DNA from: Protopterus annectens
Taxonomy: Eukaryota; Chordata; Ceratodontiformes; Protopteridae
NCBI RefSeq assembly: GCF_019279795.1
Contig: NC_056732.1
Location: forward strand, 176,422,825 to 176,486,824
Reading direction: 5' to 3'
Length of the DNA: 64,000 bases
Part shown: in pieces, positions 22,431 to 33,129 of the stretch
How the letters are laid out: each line of letters begins with the position of its first letter
Position numbering within the stretch: the stretch's first letter is position 1
Notes under the pieces: model-generated
Databases searched by the model: none
What the model was told of the DNA's origin: nothing
The model's input: only the letters and a program-made list of their open reading frames with translations
Made by a program: the position numbers and the translations under genes

Positions 22431-23647
22431 ACTTGTAGGGGACTCTAAAGCATATGCCCTACTTCATGTCATTAATGTTTGAAGACTAAAATTAGTAACT
22501 TGGAGACTGATAAATGTGGGATTACAAAGCAGTAATTATATTTGTGAAACAGGACATAACAAGAAAATCTAGAAATATTGGACTTTTTTGGACTTTGTTA
22601 AGCTTATATGGGAGCTTATATGGGACTCTAAAGCATATGCCCTACTTCATGGCATTAATGTTTGGAAAAATACTTAGGAGAGGGGAAGTGGCGGGAGAAA
22701 GTTAACTGTAAGCAAAATATTTTTTTTCTTAATAGTATTATTTTAATGGTGCATGATTTTTTGCATGTTATAAACTAAAATTTTTGCAGTTATTTTTTGG
22801 GATACTAATATAAATATGTGCACCTGTTTTTTTTTTTTTTTTCTTTCTCCCTTCTCTCTATATCCTTGTTCAGTTTAAGAAAGGTAGGCACTGCAATGTA
22901 AAAGAAGTAGAAAAATAATAAGAAGAAAATTGGTTAAAAGAGCATGACAAAAGAAAAATCTGTTTGCTTTTTCTCCTTCTTGCATAGGGGGTTGACAGGG
23001 TTAAGATACTTAGCTTACTCTAGTAACAAGTTTTAAGAGAAAGCAAGTAAATAACAAGGAATATTTAATATTACAAGGCTTTTTTCTAGTAAACAAAGGC
23101 ATGCTTGGCAGTTTTTTGTATCTGGTGCTCTTGTCTCTAGCAGACAGTCTGATAAAGAGAAATGGCTTGGAAAAATGTTTTCTGAAAACATTAAAGTGTT
23201 TTCCCAGCTGAAAGAGCTATAAAGATAAGATACGGCCAGAGAGCACTTAATAGAAACTCAGGCTGTACCATATATCTTAGCATGGATAACCTTTTTCTTA
23301 TGTTATCTCAGGTCTGTATGTGTGTGGCTGCCAGTTTGGAACATTTGTTCCTATTAGGAGGGTAAAACTTCAATATTTTAAGATGTACATAGTTTTGTGT
23401 GTTGTTATTAAGTTAATAGGCTTTAGGGGGTATTGGGGGTGTGTTCGTATTTTTGTTTGAGGGCTTTCAATAAAACAAAATGTTATGCAAGATATAACAT
23501 AGGCTCAAATGGAGATGACAAAAAACAACTGTATAAAAGATTAACCTGCCAAACAGTATAAGCATGTAACACAAAAGCTGGAACTATACATTTAACAAAA
23601 AAGCTGTTATATATAAAAGGTGGGAATAATAACTTTTCAAGAATATG
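22431..23647 (+). other. L1 region between ORF1 and ORF2
   Basis: Non-coding, A+T-rich. It includes two near-copies of a block of about 120 bp (ctctaaagcatatgccctac at 22443 and 22626, each preceded by ggactttgtta), so this spacer has an internal tandem duplication. A poly-T run lies near 22829-22843. Confidence 0.7.
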
Positions 23648-26600
23648 ATGCTTTCTGTAATGTCTTTAAACATCAATGGTCTGACAGATGAATACAAAAA
23701 AGAAAGAATAGTGAACTATATTAAAAAAATTTAGAGTGCAAATAACTATGCTACAGGAGACACACTTGGAAAGAACTGAGCATGTGAATCTGATAAAGAA
23801 AATTTTTCAGGAAAGTTATTCAGCAGAATATCTGGGGCAAGGGAAGAGAGGAATACTTACATTAATTGTAGGAGGAGTTCCAATACTGACAGAAGAGGAT
23901 AATAAAGGCAATAATTGTAGATTTCTATTACTAAAGGGCTACTGGCAAGGAAGGAGGATTACACTGGTGTGTATTTATACTCCACTGAAAATTGCTATAG
24001 TGGAACTTAAGAAAACTCTGGAAGAAATAATCAGCTCTCAGCAAGGAATATTACTTGAAGGTGGGGACTGGAATTGGATTTGCAACAGTGAAGATGTTTC
24101 TGGGGGACTCGGAAGGAAAATTATAACAAAGGAGGGTAGATTTTTGAAGAAATTTGTGAAAATGTTTGTCATGGAAGATATGAATTCAGTACTTAGGAGT
24201 ATGGAGTACATTTACATATTATTCCCCAAGATAAAAAAAACTGGGTTAGGCTAAATACAATTTACATTTCACAGGAACATGTGTATTAAATTGACAGTTT
24301 TGATATGCACCCAATAACTATTTCAGATCATGCGCCAATAATAACTAAAATAAAAACACAGGGTAATGAAATAAAAATGAGACACTGGTGCTTTCCCACA
24401 TATCTGAGGAATTTAAGGAATGGGTAGCAGAAATTATTCAGGAGCTATTAGAAAAGATAGAAATTTTTTCTGACAATATAGCTGGGGGTGGGATAAAATT
24501 AAAGTGGAGTTTAAAAAAGGAGTAGAAATAAAAGAAAGGGAGATATGTTTAAGAAGTAACAAGAATTATTTAGAGGGACTGACAAATGTTAAAGTATTTC
24601 AAAATAGGGGGAATCTCACAAAACAAGAAGAGGAGAAAATGCAGAATGCTAAACTGAAGATAAGGGATTACCTCAATAATTTGCATGAGTTTAGAAAGAT
24701 TACTGTTAAGCAACTGTTTTTGATAATAACTCTAGAGCACACAAACTTTTAGCACAATGACTCAAGCAACAGAAAGTAGAAAGGGTTGCCACCAAGCTTA
24801 GGGAACCTATAACCAGGAAGATAACAAGGGATCATGTAGAAGTATTAGTAATATTTCAGAAATTATATGAAAGTTTATATAAAGCAGATAAATATGGAAA
24901 TCAAGAAAAGGCACACATGGAAATATTTATGGAAGAATTAAATATTCCAAGGTTAGAGATAGAGGAGGCTCAATTAGTGACAGGATAAGAGGAGATGAGA
25001 TAAAAATGGTGATGTATAACCAATCTACAGGAAAGTGCCCAAGAATAGATGGCATAACTGTGGAAGTTTTGAAGCTAAGAGGGGAAAAACTGATAAAGAT
25101 CTAGTTGTTTAACAGTATTTTTAGAGAATGAGAAGTACCAACATCCTGGAAGAAGGTGGTGGTAGCTGTACTACCAAAAGAGGGTAAAGATCCATCAGAT
25201 CCAGCTTCATACAGACCCATTTCAAAACTAAGCCATGATTATAAAATGGTTATATCTATAATGCCTAAAAGAATGGCAAAAGAGATGCCAAAATTGATAG
25301 GTATGGATCAATGTGTTTCTGTGGAGGGGAGGCAAACATTTGACAACATTAACAGAACACTGATGATCCAGATGGAAGTAGAATGTAAGAAAATACCACT
25401 GTTGTTGGTATATCTTGATGTAGAGAAAACATTTGACATAGTAAGCTGGGAATTTATGAGGGCAATGGAAGCATTTGCATTCCCTGATAAAATTATATGG
25501 TTAATTAGGAAGATAGATGAGGGATCGGAGGTGAAAATTAAAGTGTATGGGGTCCTCTCTGATAATTTCTGCTTGAGCAAAGGAACCAGGTGGGGTGTCC
25601 TCTCTCCCCTTTGTTATTTGCATTATATTTAGAACCACTGGCAAAGAAAATAAGGGACTCAGAAATTCAAGGATAAAATTGGTATGGTAGTCAAGAAAAG
25701 CTTGCTCTATTTGCAGATAGTATTATTTTATACCTGACAAAACCAGAAAGGAACATTACAATTTTAGGGAACATTTTGAGGCAGTTTCAAATATTTTCAG
25801 AAATTAAAGAAGCTAAAACAAACGCAATAGCAGTAAATTATGTACCTACACACAAATTGGTTCAACGATATCCATATTTATGGGGCATGATAAAATGAAT
25901 TATTTAGGGGTCTGGATTAAAAATTATTCCAGTGTGTCAGCTAAGGATATGTGGGAAGAGACTAAGCAAAAGATAATAAAAAAATTGAGAAAATGGAAGC
26001 GGTGTTATATGGATATTGATAGTTAGATACAAGCAGTTAAAATGATTTTAGTCCCTTTAGTCTTATACACAGGTCAGGGCTATTTTTATCAACTAGACAA
26101 GAAATTGTGGATAGCAATTAATAAAGAGATGAAGAATTTTATCTGGGAGGGGAAGAAAGTAACAGTCAAGTGGGATAGGCTGGTTCTTTCAATAGAACAA
26201 GGAGGACTGGGATTACCAGATTTGAAGGGGTATTTTAGTGCAACACAGTTAATTCTCCTATAGGTAGCATAAGCAGAAAACTCTAATTCAAAGTGGAAAG
26301 AGATGATGATGAAACAGGGGAAGTTCAAGAAACAAAGAGAGACTGGGATTTTGGCTGCAGACCTTCAAGAAGAATAACAGTAATCGTACAGAATATAATA
26401 TTCATAAAGAAGCAGAAAGTATTCTAAGAACTAAGCCAACACAGGAATGGAGAAAGGAGATTCTGCTGAGAGGGATGACCTCAGTTAGGGATACAGACAC
26501 TATGCAAGAGGTGACTGGAATTTTTTGAGAAAACTGGCATAGTAACCAAGGTATTGGGAGCAAATAACTAGAGATGGAAATGTAGTAGAATGGGATGACG

Positions 26601-27135
26601 CCAAGAATTTATTTGGAATACAGGTTATAGATTGCCTTCTCTACCAACAATTGATATCAGAATATAGGCAAAGAAAAAGAAATAGCGGAGGGGACCTAAA
26701 CAAAAGATTATAATCTAAAACAGAAGCTCCTGTTAAGAAAGGAATAATTAATATAGCATTTAAAATATTGCATGGTAACTATAAGAATCAATCAGAGGAG
26801 GTTAGAAAGGATTGGGAAGAGAGACTGGCTAAGCAATTCACAAAGAAACAATGAAGGAATATATGTATGTCTCCCAAATATGCAATAAAGTCTAGAAGAT
26901 TTAGGATCTTTGCTTGGAAGTGTTTACATAGTTATTCCTATACCCCAAGTAGAGTCCAAAGATTTTTTTGAGCTAGACAGCAAATGCTGGAGGTGTGGTG
27001 GGGAAGAAAGAGGTAACTGGGAACATATTTTCTGGGAGTGTAATGAGTTGTCAGACTTTAAAGATTCTCTGAAGACTGCTTTTTCAGAGATACTGGGTGA
27101 GCAAATTGATGTAACTGAGGAAATTAGTTTTTGAA
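23648..27135 (+). pseudogene. L1 ORF2 (endonuclease and reverse transcriptase)
   Basis: ORF2p nicks DNA and primes reverse transcription. Visible parts in order: endonuclease start MLSVMSLNINGLTDEYKK (23648), LQETHLE (23745), VCIYTP, the GGDWNW metal-binding block (24062) and SDHAP (near 24325). Then the RT: PASYRPISKLSHDYKM (25200), VYLDVEKTFDIVSWEF (25405, where the YLD aspartate is present), GTRWGVLSPL (25580, usual GTRQGCPLSP) and LFADSIILYL (25700, where the second catalytic Asp of FADD is lost). The C-terminal Cys-His box is CWRCGGEERGNWEHIFWECN (26980). Many stops and frameshifts; not functional. Confidence 0.85.
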
Positions 27136-27631
27136 CTATGATACAGAATTGGAATTGCCTAGACATAGTAAAGCCTTGCTGAGTCTAATTATAGTGGCTG
27201 CCATAAAAAGCAATTACTAGAAAATGGAAATCAAAGTCTAAACCAACTTTACTAGAAGTAGCAAATATACTAACAGAGATAAAGCAACTGGAATTGGGAT
27301 CTTTAGAAAAGGGTAGGGGCAAATTACATAGGAAAAAATGGGAATTGTGAGAACAGTACATGCAGAGGAGGAACAAGGTTTAAAAGAAGGTAGGATTTGA
27401 ATGAGCTATATAATATTTGACTGACAATGACTGGATAGGTTATAAGTGATGTATAATGTTTGCAACTACAGATGTGTCAACATGGATTGTAATGTATAGT
27501 GTTTGCAAATGAAATTATTTCGGTATGGTTTATTTTAAATTATATAAGTGTAAGGTTGCCTGTGTTATACGTGATAATTCAATAAATATGTTTCTTGTTT
27601 AAAAAGAAAGAAAGAAAAGAAAATGCATTTT

Positions 27632-27785
27632 AAATAAAGCTTTACATTTGTTTCTTTTATTTTTCTCTGTTCTAATACACAATAAGAATGAGATGTATTT
27701 GATATACATAAAACAGGAAAAATATTTCACAAAAGAATACTGAAAGAATGACTGAGATAGTTTGGAATTTTACTTTGCAGTTATC
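27632..27785. other. Unassigned spacer
   Basis: A+T-rich DNA to the right of the L1. A short minus-strand frame (KALFKMHF) could be the continuation of the PLE that L1 split, but this is too short to claim. Confidence 0.4.
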
Positions 27786-28030
27786 AGCACTTCATAATCA
27801 GAAGCCAGCTGGCATAATCATTAAGATCTTTGCCTCCTAAGCACAAGGAACAAAGTTCAATCCTCTACCTGCCAATGCCTGTATGGAGCTTGCATGCTCT
27901 CCCTTTGTCTCTGTGGGTTCTTCCCATCTTCAGAAAAAAAAAACACGCTGAGTGTTTCTACTTCAAAACTCACCCCAAGAATGGAGTTGAGGGCAGCAGC
28001 CCTATAGCGGGATGCACTGTATAGACCAAT
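27786..28030 (+). mobile_element. tRNA-derived SINE, V-SINE/DANA-like
   Basis: Box A-like tggcataatcattaagatc and box B-like aaagttcaatcctc (27804-27866), followed by the conserved body gtatggagcttgcatgctct, ccctttgtctctgtgggttc. This body resembles the tggagtttgcatgttctccc core of fish SINEs such as DANA/V-SINEs. The 3' boundary against the RTE is not clear. No function beyond Pol III transcription is expected. Confidence 0.7.
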
Positions 28031-28084
28031 CACTTTGAGGCATCAACTGCGGTGCACAGTTTCCTTTAACTATAAGAACGGATC

Positions 28085-28969
28085 ACATATTGTATGACGT
28101 GTCAGGGCTAGCCACTCGGTGGTATAAAATATGGCTCTAGGTGATTCGATCATGTTGACTAATGTCGTCAAACAAGCATGGGAATTTGCCGGTGATAAGC
28201 AAGGTGAGGACCTGACCTACTCTGACCTATGTCAGGGACCCAAACTAAAGGTGGGATGGGTGTATGTGCCCTGGCCAGTGTGTGCCTCCCATAAAGGCCA
28301 GTAGCTCTGGGTCAATAAGCTACTAGTTGGCTAGTGTCCAATTGCCCAGCTTGGGTTACCTGTGATAGTTATATTGAGCAAAAGATGGACATAAAAAACA
28401 ATCAAATTGCCAAACATGAACTAAGAATTGTTACACTCAGTGTAGGTTCACTGATAAGATGCACCTTGGAAGTGGATAACATGACAGTAAGGAAAGGCTG
28501 GGCAATCTCTGTATCCAGAAGACAAAAATAGAAGGACAGTAAGCAAACTGGCTTGTGATTTAGGGTCTACTACTCAGGAGGAAAGACTAGAAATAGTGTG
28601 GGAATTGTGGTGAGGGATGTCATCAGAATTAGTGGTAAACTCATAGCTATCAGACTACAGTGTAAGGATAGGATACTAGTCATAAGTTCAGGCTATGCCC
28701 CACAGCAGAGTTTGATTGTGAAGAAAATAGGGCATTCAGACAACAGTTACAAGGTCTACTAGGTAAAGCAGGACAATATGAATTGATGTTGATAGTGAGT
28801 GAAATGAATGCACATATTGGGACAGACAGAACAGGATATGAGGACTGCCTGGGTCCAGATGGGTGGGGCAACAGGAATAAAGAAGGTCATTCTAGACTTC
28901 TGTCTAGCAAGTAACTTGATGGCGACCGATACATAGTTCAGCAAGAGCTACAGCCACTAGATCACATAC
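28085..28969 (+). pseudogene. RTE-2 5' UTR and endonuclease, first part
   Basis: Leader with a gtgtcagggct motif (28099), then an apurinic-type endonuclease with many stops: VTLSVGSLI, QTGL-FRVYYSGG, SVGIVVRDVI, ISSGYAPQQSLI (about 28685), MHILGQTEQD, then ILDFCLASNLM (28890) and SHxITYKS (28950). Expected RTE motifs such as QETKW and GDxN are lost or altered. It breaks off at ITYKS, where LINE-A has inserted, and resumes at 30659. Confidence 0.78.
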
Positions 28970-30658
28970 AAGAGTGACCTTCCCTCAGGAAATATCACCA
29001 AATATATCTCCCCCTACTATCACTAGGGAACAGGTACTTAATGCTCTCTCTAAGACCAAGAACACTGAATCAATGGGCCTAGACAGTATCCCAGGATGCC
29101 TTCTAAACAGCATGAAACATGACCTATCACTGTCTCTGGAATTACTATTTAACTATAGCCTCCAAAAAGGCTTTGTGCCACATGAATGGAGAAAGACAGC
29201 AGTCATCCCTCTGAACAAAGGTGGGCCAACTACAGACCCATAAGTCTCACTAGTCTTATATGTAAAGCCATGGAAAGAAGTATCATGGAGATGATCAATA
29301 GAGATATAGTAAACCTCCAGACACTGGACCCAACTCAGTTTGGTTTTGTCAAGGGCAGATCATGCCTACTCAACCTGTTAGACTTCTTTGAGAAGGTCAC
29401 CAAAGCAATGGATGAGGGCAAATTCGTTCACACTGTCTACCTCGACCTGGCCAAGGCATTTGACACAATACCCCACTTGGGCATTGTTGCCAAACTCAAG
29501 AGGTTAGGTACAAACCCATATGTCACCCAGTGGATAGCCAGTTGGCTTACAGACAGGACCCAGGAAGGTAAAATTGGGGAGTCCACCTCTACAAAGAGGC
29601 TGGTCACAAGTGGAGTCCCTCAGGGATCAGTAACTGGGCCATGTTTTTTGGCATTTACTTTTCAAAAGTCAAGACCACTCTGGCTAACTAAATTTGCAGA
29701 TGATTGAAAATTAGGAGCTGTCATTGAATCTCACACTGACACAAATGTTCTCCAAGAGGGGCTGACACAGACAAACAAATGGTGTCAGAGCCATGGACTA
29801 AAACTAAGTGCCAAGAAATGCATAATAGCATCCTTTGGAAAGTCATCCATGGTAACTATCATATTGACAACACACCCCTTAGAGTTGACCCAGTAGTCAG
29901 GAATGTAGGGACATATACAGATAGTAATCTAGCCTTTGACCATCACATGTCTACAGTGGTGAGGAAATTATTCTATGTTGTGCAACTTATAAACAATGGT
30001 ATAGCATCTAAGTCCAAGGAAGTCATTGTTACACTGTATTTGGCATTCATCAGACCTATCATTAAGTACAATGTCTCCTTTGGTGTGTACCCAACCAGGC
30101 ATATCCAACAATTGGAACATCCACATAGGTTCTTCACTAAAAGAATACAGGGCGTAAGTAAAATGTCATATGCAGACCACTTCAAGGGCCCATCCCTGTA
30201 TTCTGTCTCCTACAGGCTTTTGAGGGGAGATCTATGCCTTTCATGCAGGGCATTGTCAGACCCCACTCTGATGGAACTCCTGCATATCCACAAAACTAAC
30301 AACACCAGAATTACCAGTTCTAAAGACTTAAACCTTGCCTGTGATATAAATAGTACCTGTTGGAGAGCTAGGCATGTATCCCAGAGACTACCCATTTATG
30401 GAACAGGCTCTCATCAATGTGAAGCTGAGTTACTCCCTAACCCAATTCTAGTGCAACTTGGACAATTGAATTGGAAACCAGAAATTCATCCCTGGTTTGG
30501 CACCTATTTCTCTAATGGACACAGGTAACCTGTAAATGGTTCATCTCCCAGGCCCATGATTACACTTATTAAAGGTATCACAAATTGTCAGAGATTTGGG
30601 ATGCATGGCTAGGCTTAAAATGCCTCTTGTGGTCATTAGCCTAGTAAACACCTATGAA
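28970..30658 (+). pseudogene. CR1/L2-group LINE (LINE-A), 5'-truncated
   Basis: RT and C-terminus of a Jockey-superfamily LINE. In order: TREQVLNALSKTKNTESMGLD, EWRKTAVIPLNKGGPTTDP, then after a frame shift PISLTSLICKAMERSIMEM, QFGFVKGRSCLLNLLDFF, HTVYLDLAKAFDTIPHLG (the catalytic Asp in YLDLAKAFD is present), SGVPQGSVTGP and LTKFADD (29690; the catalytic FADD box is intact but followed by a stop at 29705). The thumb follows (YIDNTPLRVDPVVRNVGT, IEHPH-type QLEHPHRFFTKRIQGV). The 3' UTR ends ggctaggcttaaaatgcctc then tagcctag-cctatgaac. It sits in the RTE-2 endonuclease. Same family as 33130 and 56690. Confidence 0.88.
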
Positions 30659-30955
30659 CATGCAACTCAGGTAGACTTCCTTTTAGTAAGGAAAGGACAT
30701 TGGGGTAGAATTAGTGATTGCAAAGTCATCCCCAGTGAAACAGCCCAGTCTATGGCTCTAATGTTAACAGAGACTAGGCTGAAGACCTTTAGGTTGACTG
30801 GAGAGAAAGCACAAGACTTTAAGGAATTACTTAGGGGCCTCGCATCTCAGGAAGAAGAGCAAACAGGTGAACCTGAAGAAGAATAGCAGCACTTCAAAGC
30901 AGCAGGTATAAGGACTATAGAACACATAAGCAACCGAGCCAGGTACAGAAGCAAG
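30659..30955 (+). pseudogene. RTE-2 endonuclease, C-terminal part
   Basis: Resumes the RTE-2 endonuclease directly after LINE-A: TQVDFLLVRKGHWGRISDCK, VIPSETAQSM (the usual form is VIPGE...QHRLL), then an acidic linker ASQEEEQTGEPEEE. Ends at gaagcaag, the target duplication of the hAT MITE. Confidence 0.82.
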
Positions 30956-31269
30956 CATACCTCTCAGCTAACCAGATTTTTGCAGAATTTCCAGATTTGT
31001 GCCTCTTATTTTTGGTCTGTTCCTAATAAAACTTTTAGTTATTTGGCATTTTGTGGCAAATCAGTGAGGACTGAATTCACTACATAATGACAGGCATTTG
31101 AGTTTCAGACTTCAGAAAATGCATGGCAACACAAGACTTTCTATTCTAGCAATGGTTTAAGTTTATAAGAGCAATATTTAAAATATATCCCTATTTTTGG
31201 GCTTTGCCCCTCCCCCCCATTATTTTTGGATTTGTCCAGATTTTTTATGCTAAGTGTTTGAGAGCTATG
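30956..31269. mobile_element. hAT-type MITE in RTE-2
   Basis: 314 bp, ends catacctctcagc and gagagctatg, flanked by a perfect 8-bp duplication gaagcaag (30948-30955 and 31270-31277). In opposite orientation it matches the MITE in the duplicated PLE (15528), including the G/C-run and cccaaaaataggg block. Removing it with one duplication joins RTE-2 coding sense. Confidence 0.92.
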
Positions 31270-31277
31270 GAAGCAAG

Positions 31278-31769
31278 GTACATAAGGCAAGCTGGTGGTG
31301 GAATGCAGAAGCCCAGAAAGTCATCAAAAGAAGGAAGGAGTGTAGGAATTAGTGGGAGATAGAAAAGATGGACCAGGCTAAGAAGGAATATTGGTTGCTA
31401 ACAAAGAGGCTAAGACAGGAGTTGCAATAGCAAAGAACAAGGCATAAGAGGCAGTCTACCATCTTCTGGAAAATGAATCAGTAGATGGCACGAAGAAACT
31501 ATCAGGCTGTAAGGCAAAGGCAGAAAGATAAAGAAGCTAGCCAGACATCCTTCGTAAGGGATGCCAGCAACAACCTGCTCAAAAATCCACATGAAATCTA
31601 AAGTAGATGGAAGGAGTACTTCCAGCAGCAAACACACATAAACTGTACCGCAACAGACACTGCCTACAATGAAAGAAGAAGAGGATCCCACCCTAGAAGA
31701 CATAAGAACATCACTAAGGAAAATGAAGTCAGGAAACGCAACAGGCTCAGATGAAGTCACAGCAGATAT
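31278..31769 (+). pseudogene. RTE-2 linker and start of RT
   Basis: After the MITE the RTE-2 protein continues in broken frames: KASWWWN, RKSSKEGRS, then KEEEDPTLEDIRTSLRKMKS, GNATGSDEVTAD (31735-31769). The latter is the conserved KMKSGKATGxD element before the RT palm. It stops at gtcacagcagatat, the target duplication of PLE-1, and resumes at 37563. Confidence 0.85.
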
Positions 31770-31770
31770 A

Positions 31771-32137
31771 AACCAATGTGGGTCACGTAGTCCAGGACTG
31801 GAAAGGAAGGCACAATTCTCTGTTTCTTTTGTAAAAATTCCCAATGACATTTAAAAACAATCTCTCAAAATATCTAAAATTATATTTTATTAAATATAAT
31901 CCATGTTAAGCGCTTTCGTCCTCAAAGCTCAGGACTTCTTCAGAAAATGGTAGAACTTGATCAAACTTTTTTTAAATAACTAAACAATCAAATAATAAAG
32001 TAGTCAGCCAGAAAACTAACTAACTTAGAGATATAGCACCATAGTTGATACTAGTCATCCAATGCATTATACATGAAAAAAGAGAAAATATAAGTGTCAC
32101 TACAATAAATGAAATCAACAGTGTCATTCTAAAAACT
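31771..32137 (-). repeat. PLE-1 left (5') inverted terminal repeat
   Basis: Reverse complement of 37151-37525 at moderate identity. The divergence between arms suggests an old insertion, or two template copies that already differed. Contains the minus-sense hammerhead. Confidence 0.88.
31901..31950 (-). ncRNA. Hammerhead in PLE-1 left terminus
   Basis: Minus strand: stem I CCAUUUU with AACAUGG (one mismatch), box CUGAAGA, stem II AGUCC/GGAC around a loop, intact GAAA, then the self-complementary AGCGCU as a minimal stem III. The box differs from the canonical CUGAUGA at its fifth base. The very short palindromic stem III suits action as a dimer, as described for PLE hammerheads. Confidence 0.75.
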
Positions 32138-33125
32138 TGTATGTATCAGATACTATTTTAGAGTTCATATTGTTTACTAGGAAATTGAACTTATCCTATA
32201 TACATAGAGGGATAGAAAGTGTACAGCCAAGTTTGCCAGCAAAAAAGAAAAGTGTGTTTAACCCTCCATTCAACCCAAAAATTCACCTGTTTGAGAAAGC
32301 TTGTAAGAGAGACCTTTATAGTCTGTTGTCAGAGAGGAGATTTTATTCAAATCTTACACTAGATGAACATATACTGTGGGACAAACTGACCAATAACAAA
32401 CATGTTAGGATCATGAAACCCGATAAGGGAGGGGGTGCTATGATTGCTAATCAAACTGACTATGGGGGGAACATTTTTGAATTACTAGAGAATGAGAATA
32501 GATACATCTTAGTATCAAGTAACAAGATTTACATTGCACATGAGAACATAGATTTATTTTTGGATGATGTTTTGACACAAAGTGTTAATATCAAAACCCA
32601 CAGTTGTTTGGTGAACAAACATCCAATCATCCCAGCGGTCTTTGAGATATCTAAGACATGTAAAGATTTATTGGACCTCCCCCCCCTCATAGGCTGACAG
32701 TAGCTGCAAAGGAATCTAAGACATATCCTTTGGCAGTCTACAGTGAAAAAAAATTAAAATGTGTGTTAAATGTCCACAGTCATATACTAAGAGACTCATG
32801 GAATTTTTGAGTAGACTACATACTGGATTATGGAGAGAACAATACAGTTTCCTCACAACTAATGTTATCAACCTCTTTTCCTGTATTACACATGATATTG
32901 GGCTGGAATTGTTTGAAAAGGCCCTGGTTAAATATAAGGATTTTGATGCTAGAGAGGTGGGATTTCTGGTCAATCTGATGGAAATAGTGATGCACAACAA
33001 TTCTTTATATTTTGAGGGTGGATTTTACAGACAGGTGAGTGGAGTGGTGATAGGGCAGTATGTGACCCATCTTTGCAAATTTGGTCATGTTGACTTGGGA
33101 AAAACAGTTTATTAAACCGAGGTGG
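32137..33125 (+). pseudogene. PLE-1 reverse transcriptase, N-terminal and palm part
   Basis: Starts right after the left terminus. Segments: FNPPFNPKIHLFEKACKRDL, then LTNNKHVRIMKPDKGGGAMI (the RIMKPDKGGG block is shared with PLE-2). After a frame break near 32690: SFLTTNVINLFSCITHDIGL (the first catalytic Asp is replaced by Asn: usual DVxxLF), LVNLMEIVMHNNSLYFEGGF and YRQVSGVVIG (usual GVAMG). A frame shift then gives FANL and TWEKQFI before LINE-B interrupts. Loss of the palm Asp plus frameshifts make it inactive. Confidence 0.85.
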
Positions 33126-33129
33126 AAAG

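Larger units (their letters stand above)
18003..22717. repeat. Tandem segmental duplication, unit 2
   Basis: Second copy of 13181-18002, in direct orientation and immediately adjacent. Identity is very high by eye (isolated substitutions). Main differences: it lacks the hammerhead-bearing insert of unit 1 (14649-14792), has a deletion of about 33 bp in the first MITE, a new perfect palindrome at 20984-21063, and a short duplication (ggtttata) in the SINE tail. After 22717 the L1 continues into its ORF2, which unit 1 lacks. Confidence 0.93.
21068..27618 (+). mobile_element. Full-length but dead L1 LINE
   Basis: 6.55 kb, bounded by gaaaatgcatttt on both sides (21055-21067 and 27619-27631), a 13-bp target-site duplication. 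Order: 5' UTR holding an antisense SINE, ORF1 (21356-22430), an intergenic stretch of about 1.2 kb (22431-23647) with poly-T, ORF2 (23648 to about 27135), 3' UTR and a tail of repeated AAAG/AAGA. The 5' part is duplicated at 16362-18002. Family-level identity was judged from domain order and motifs. Confidence 0.9.
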
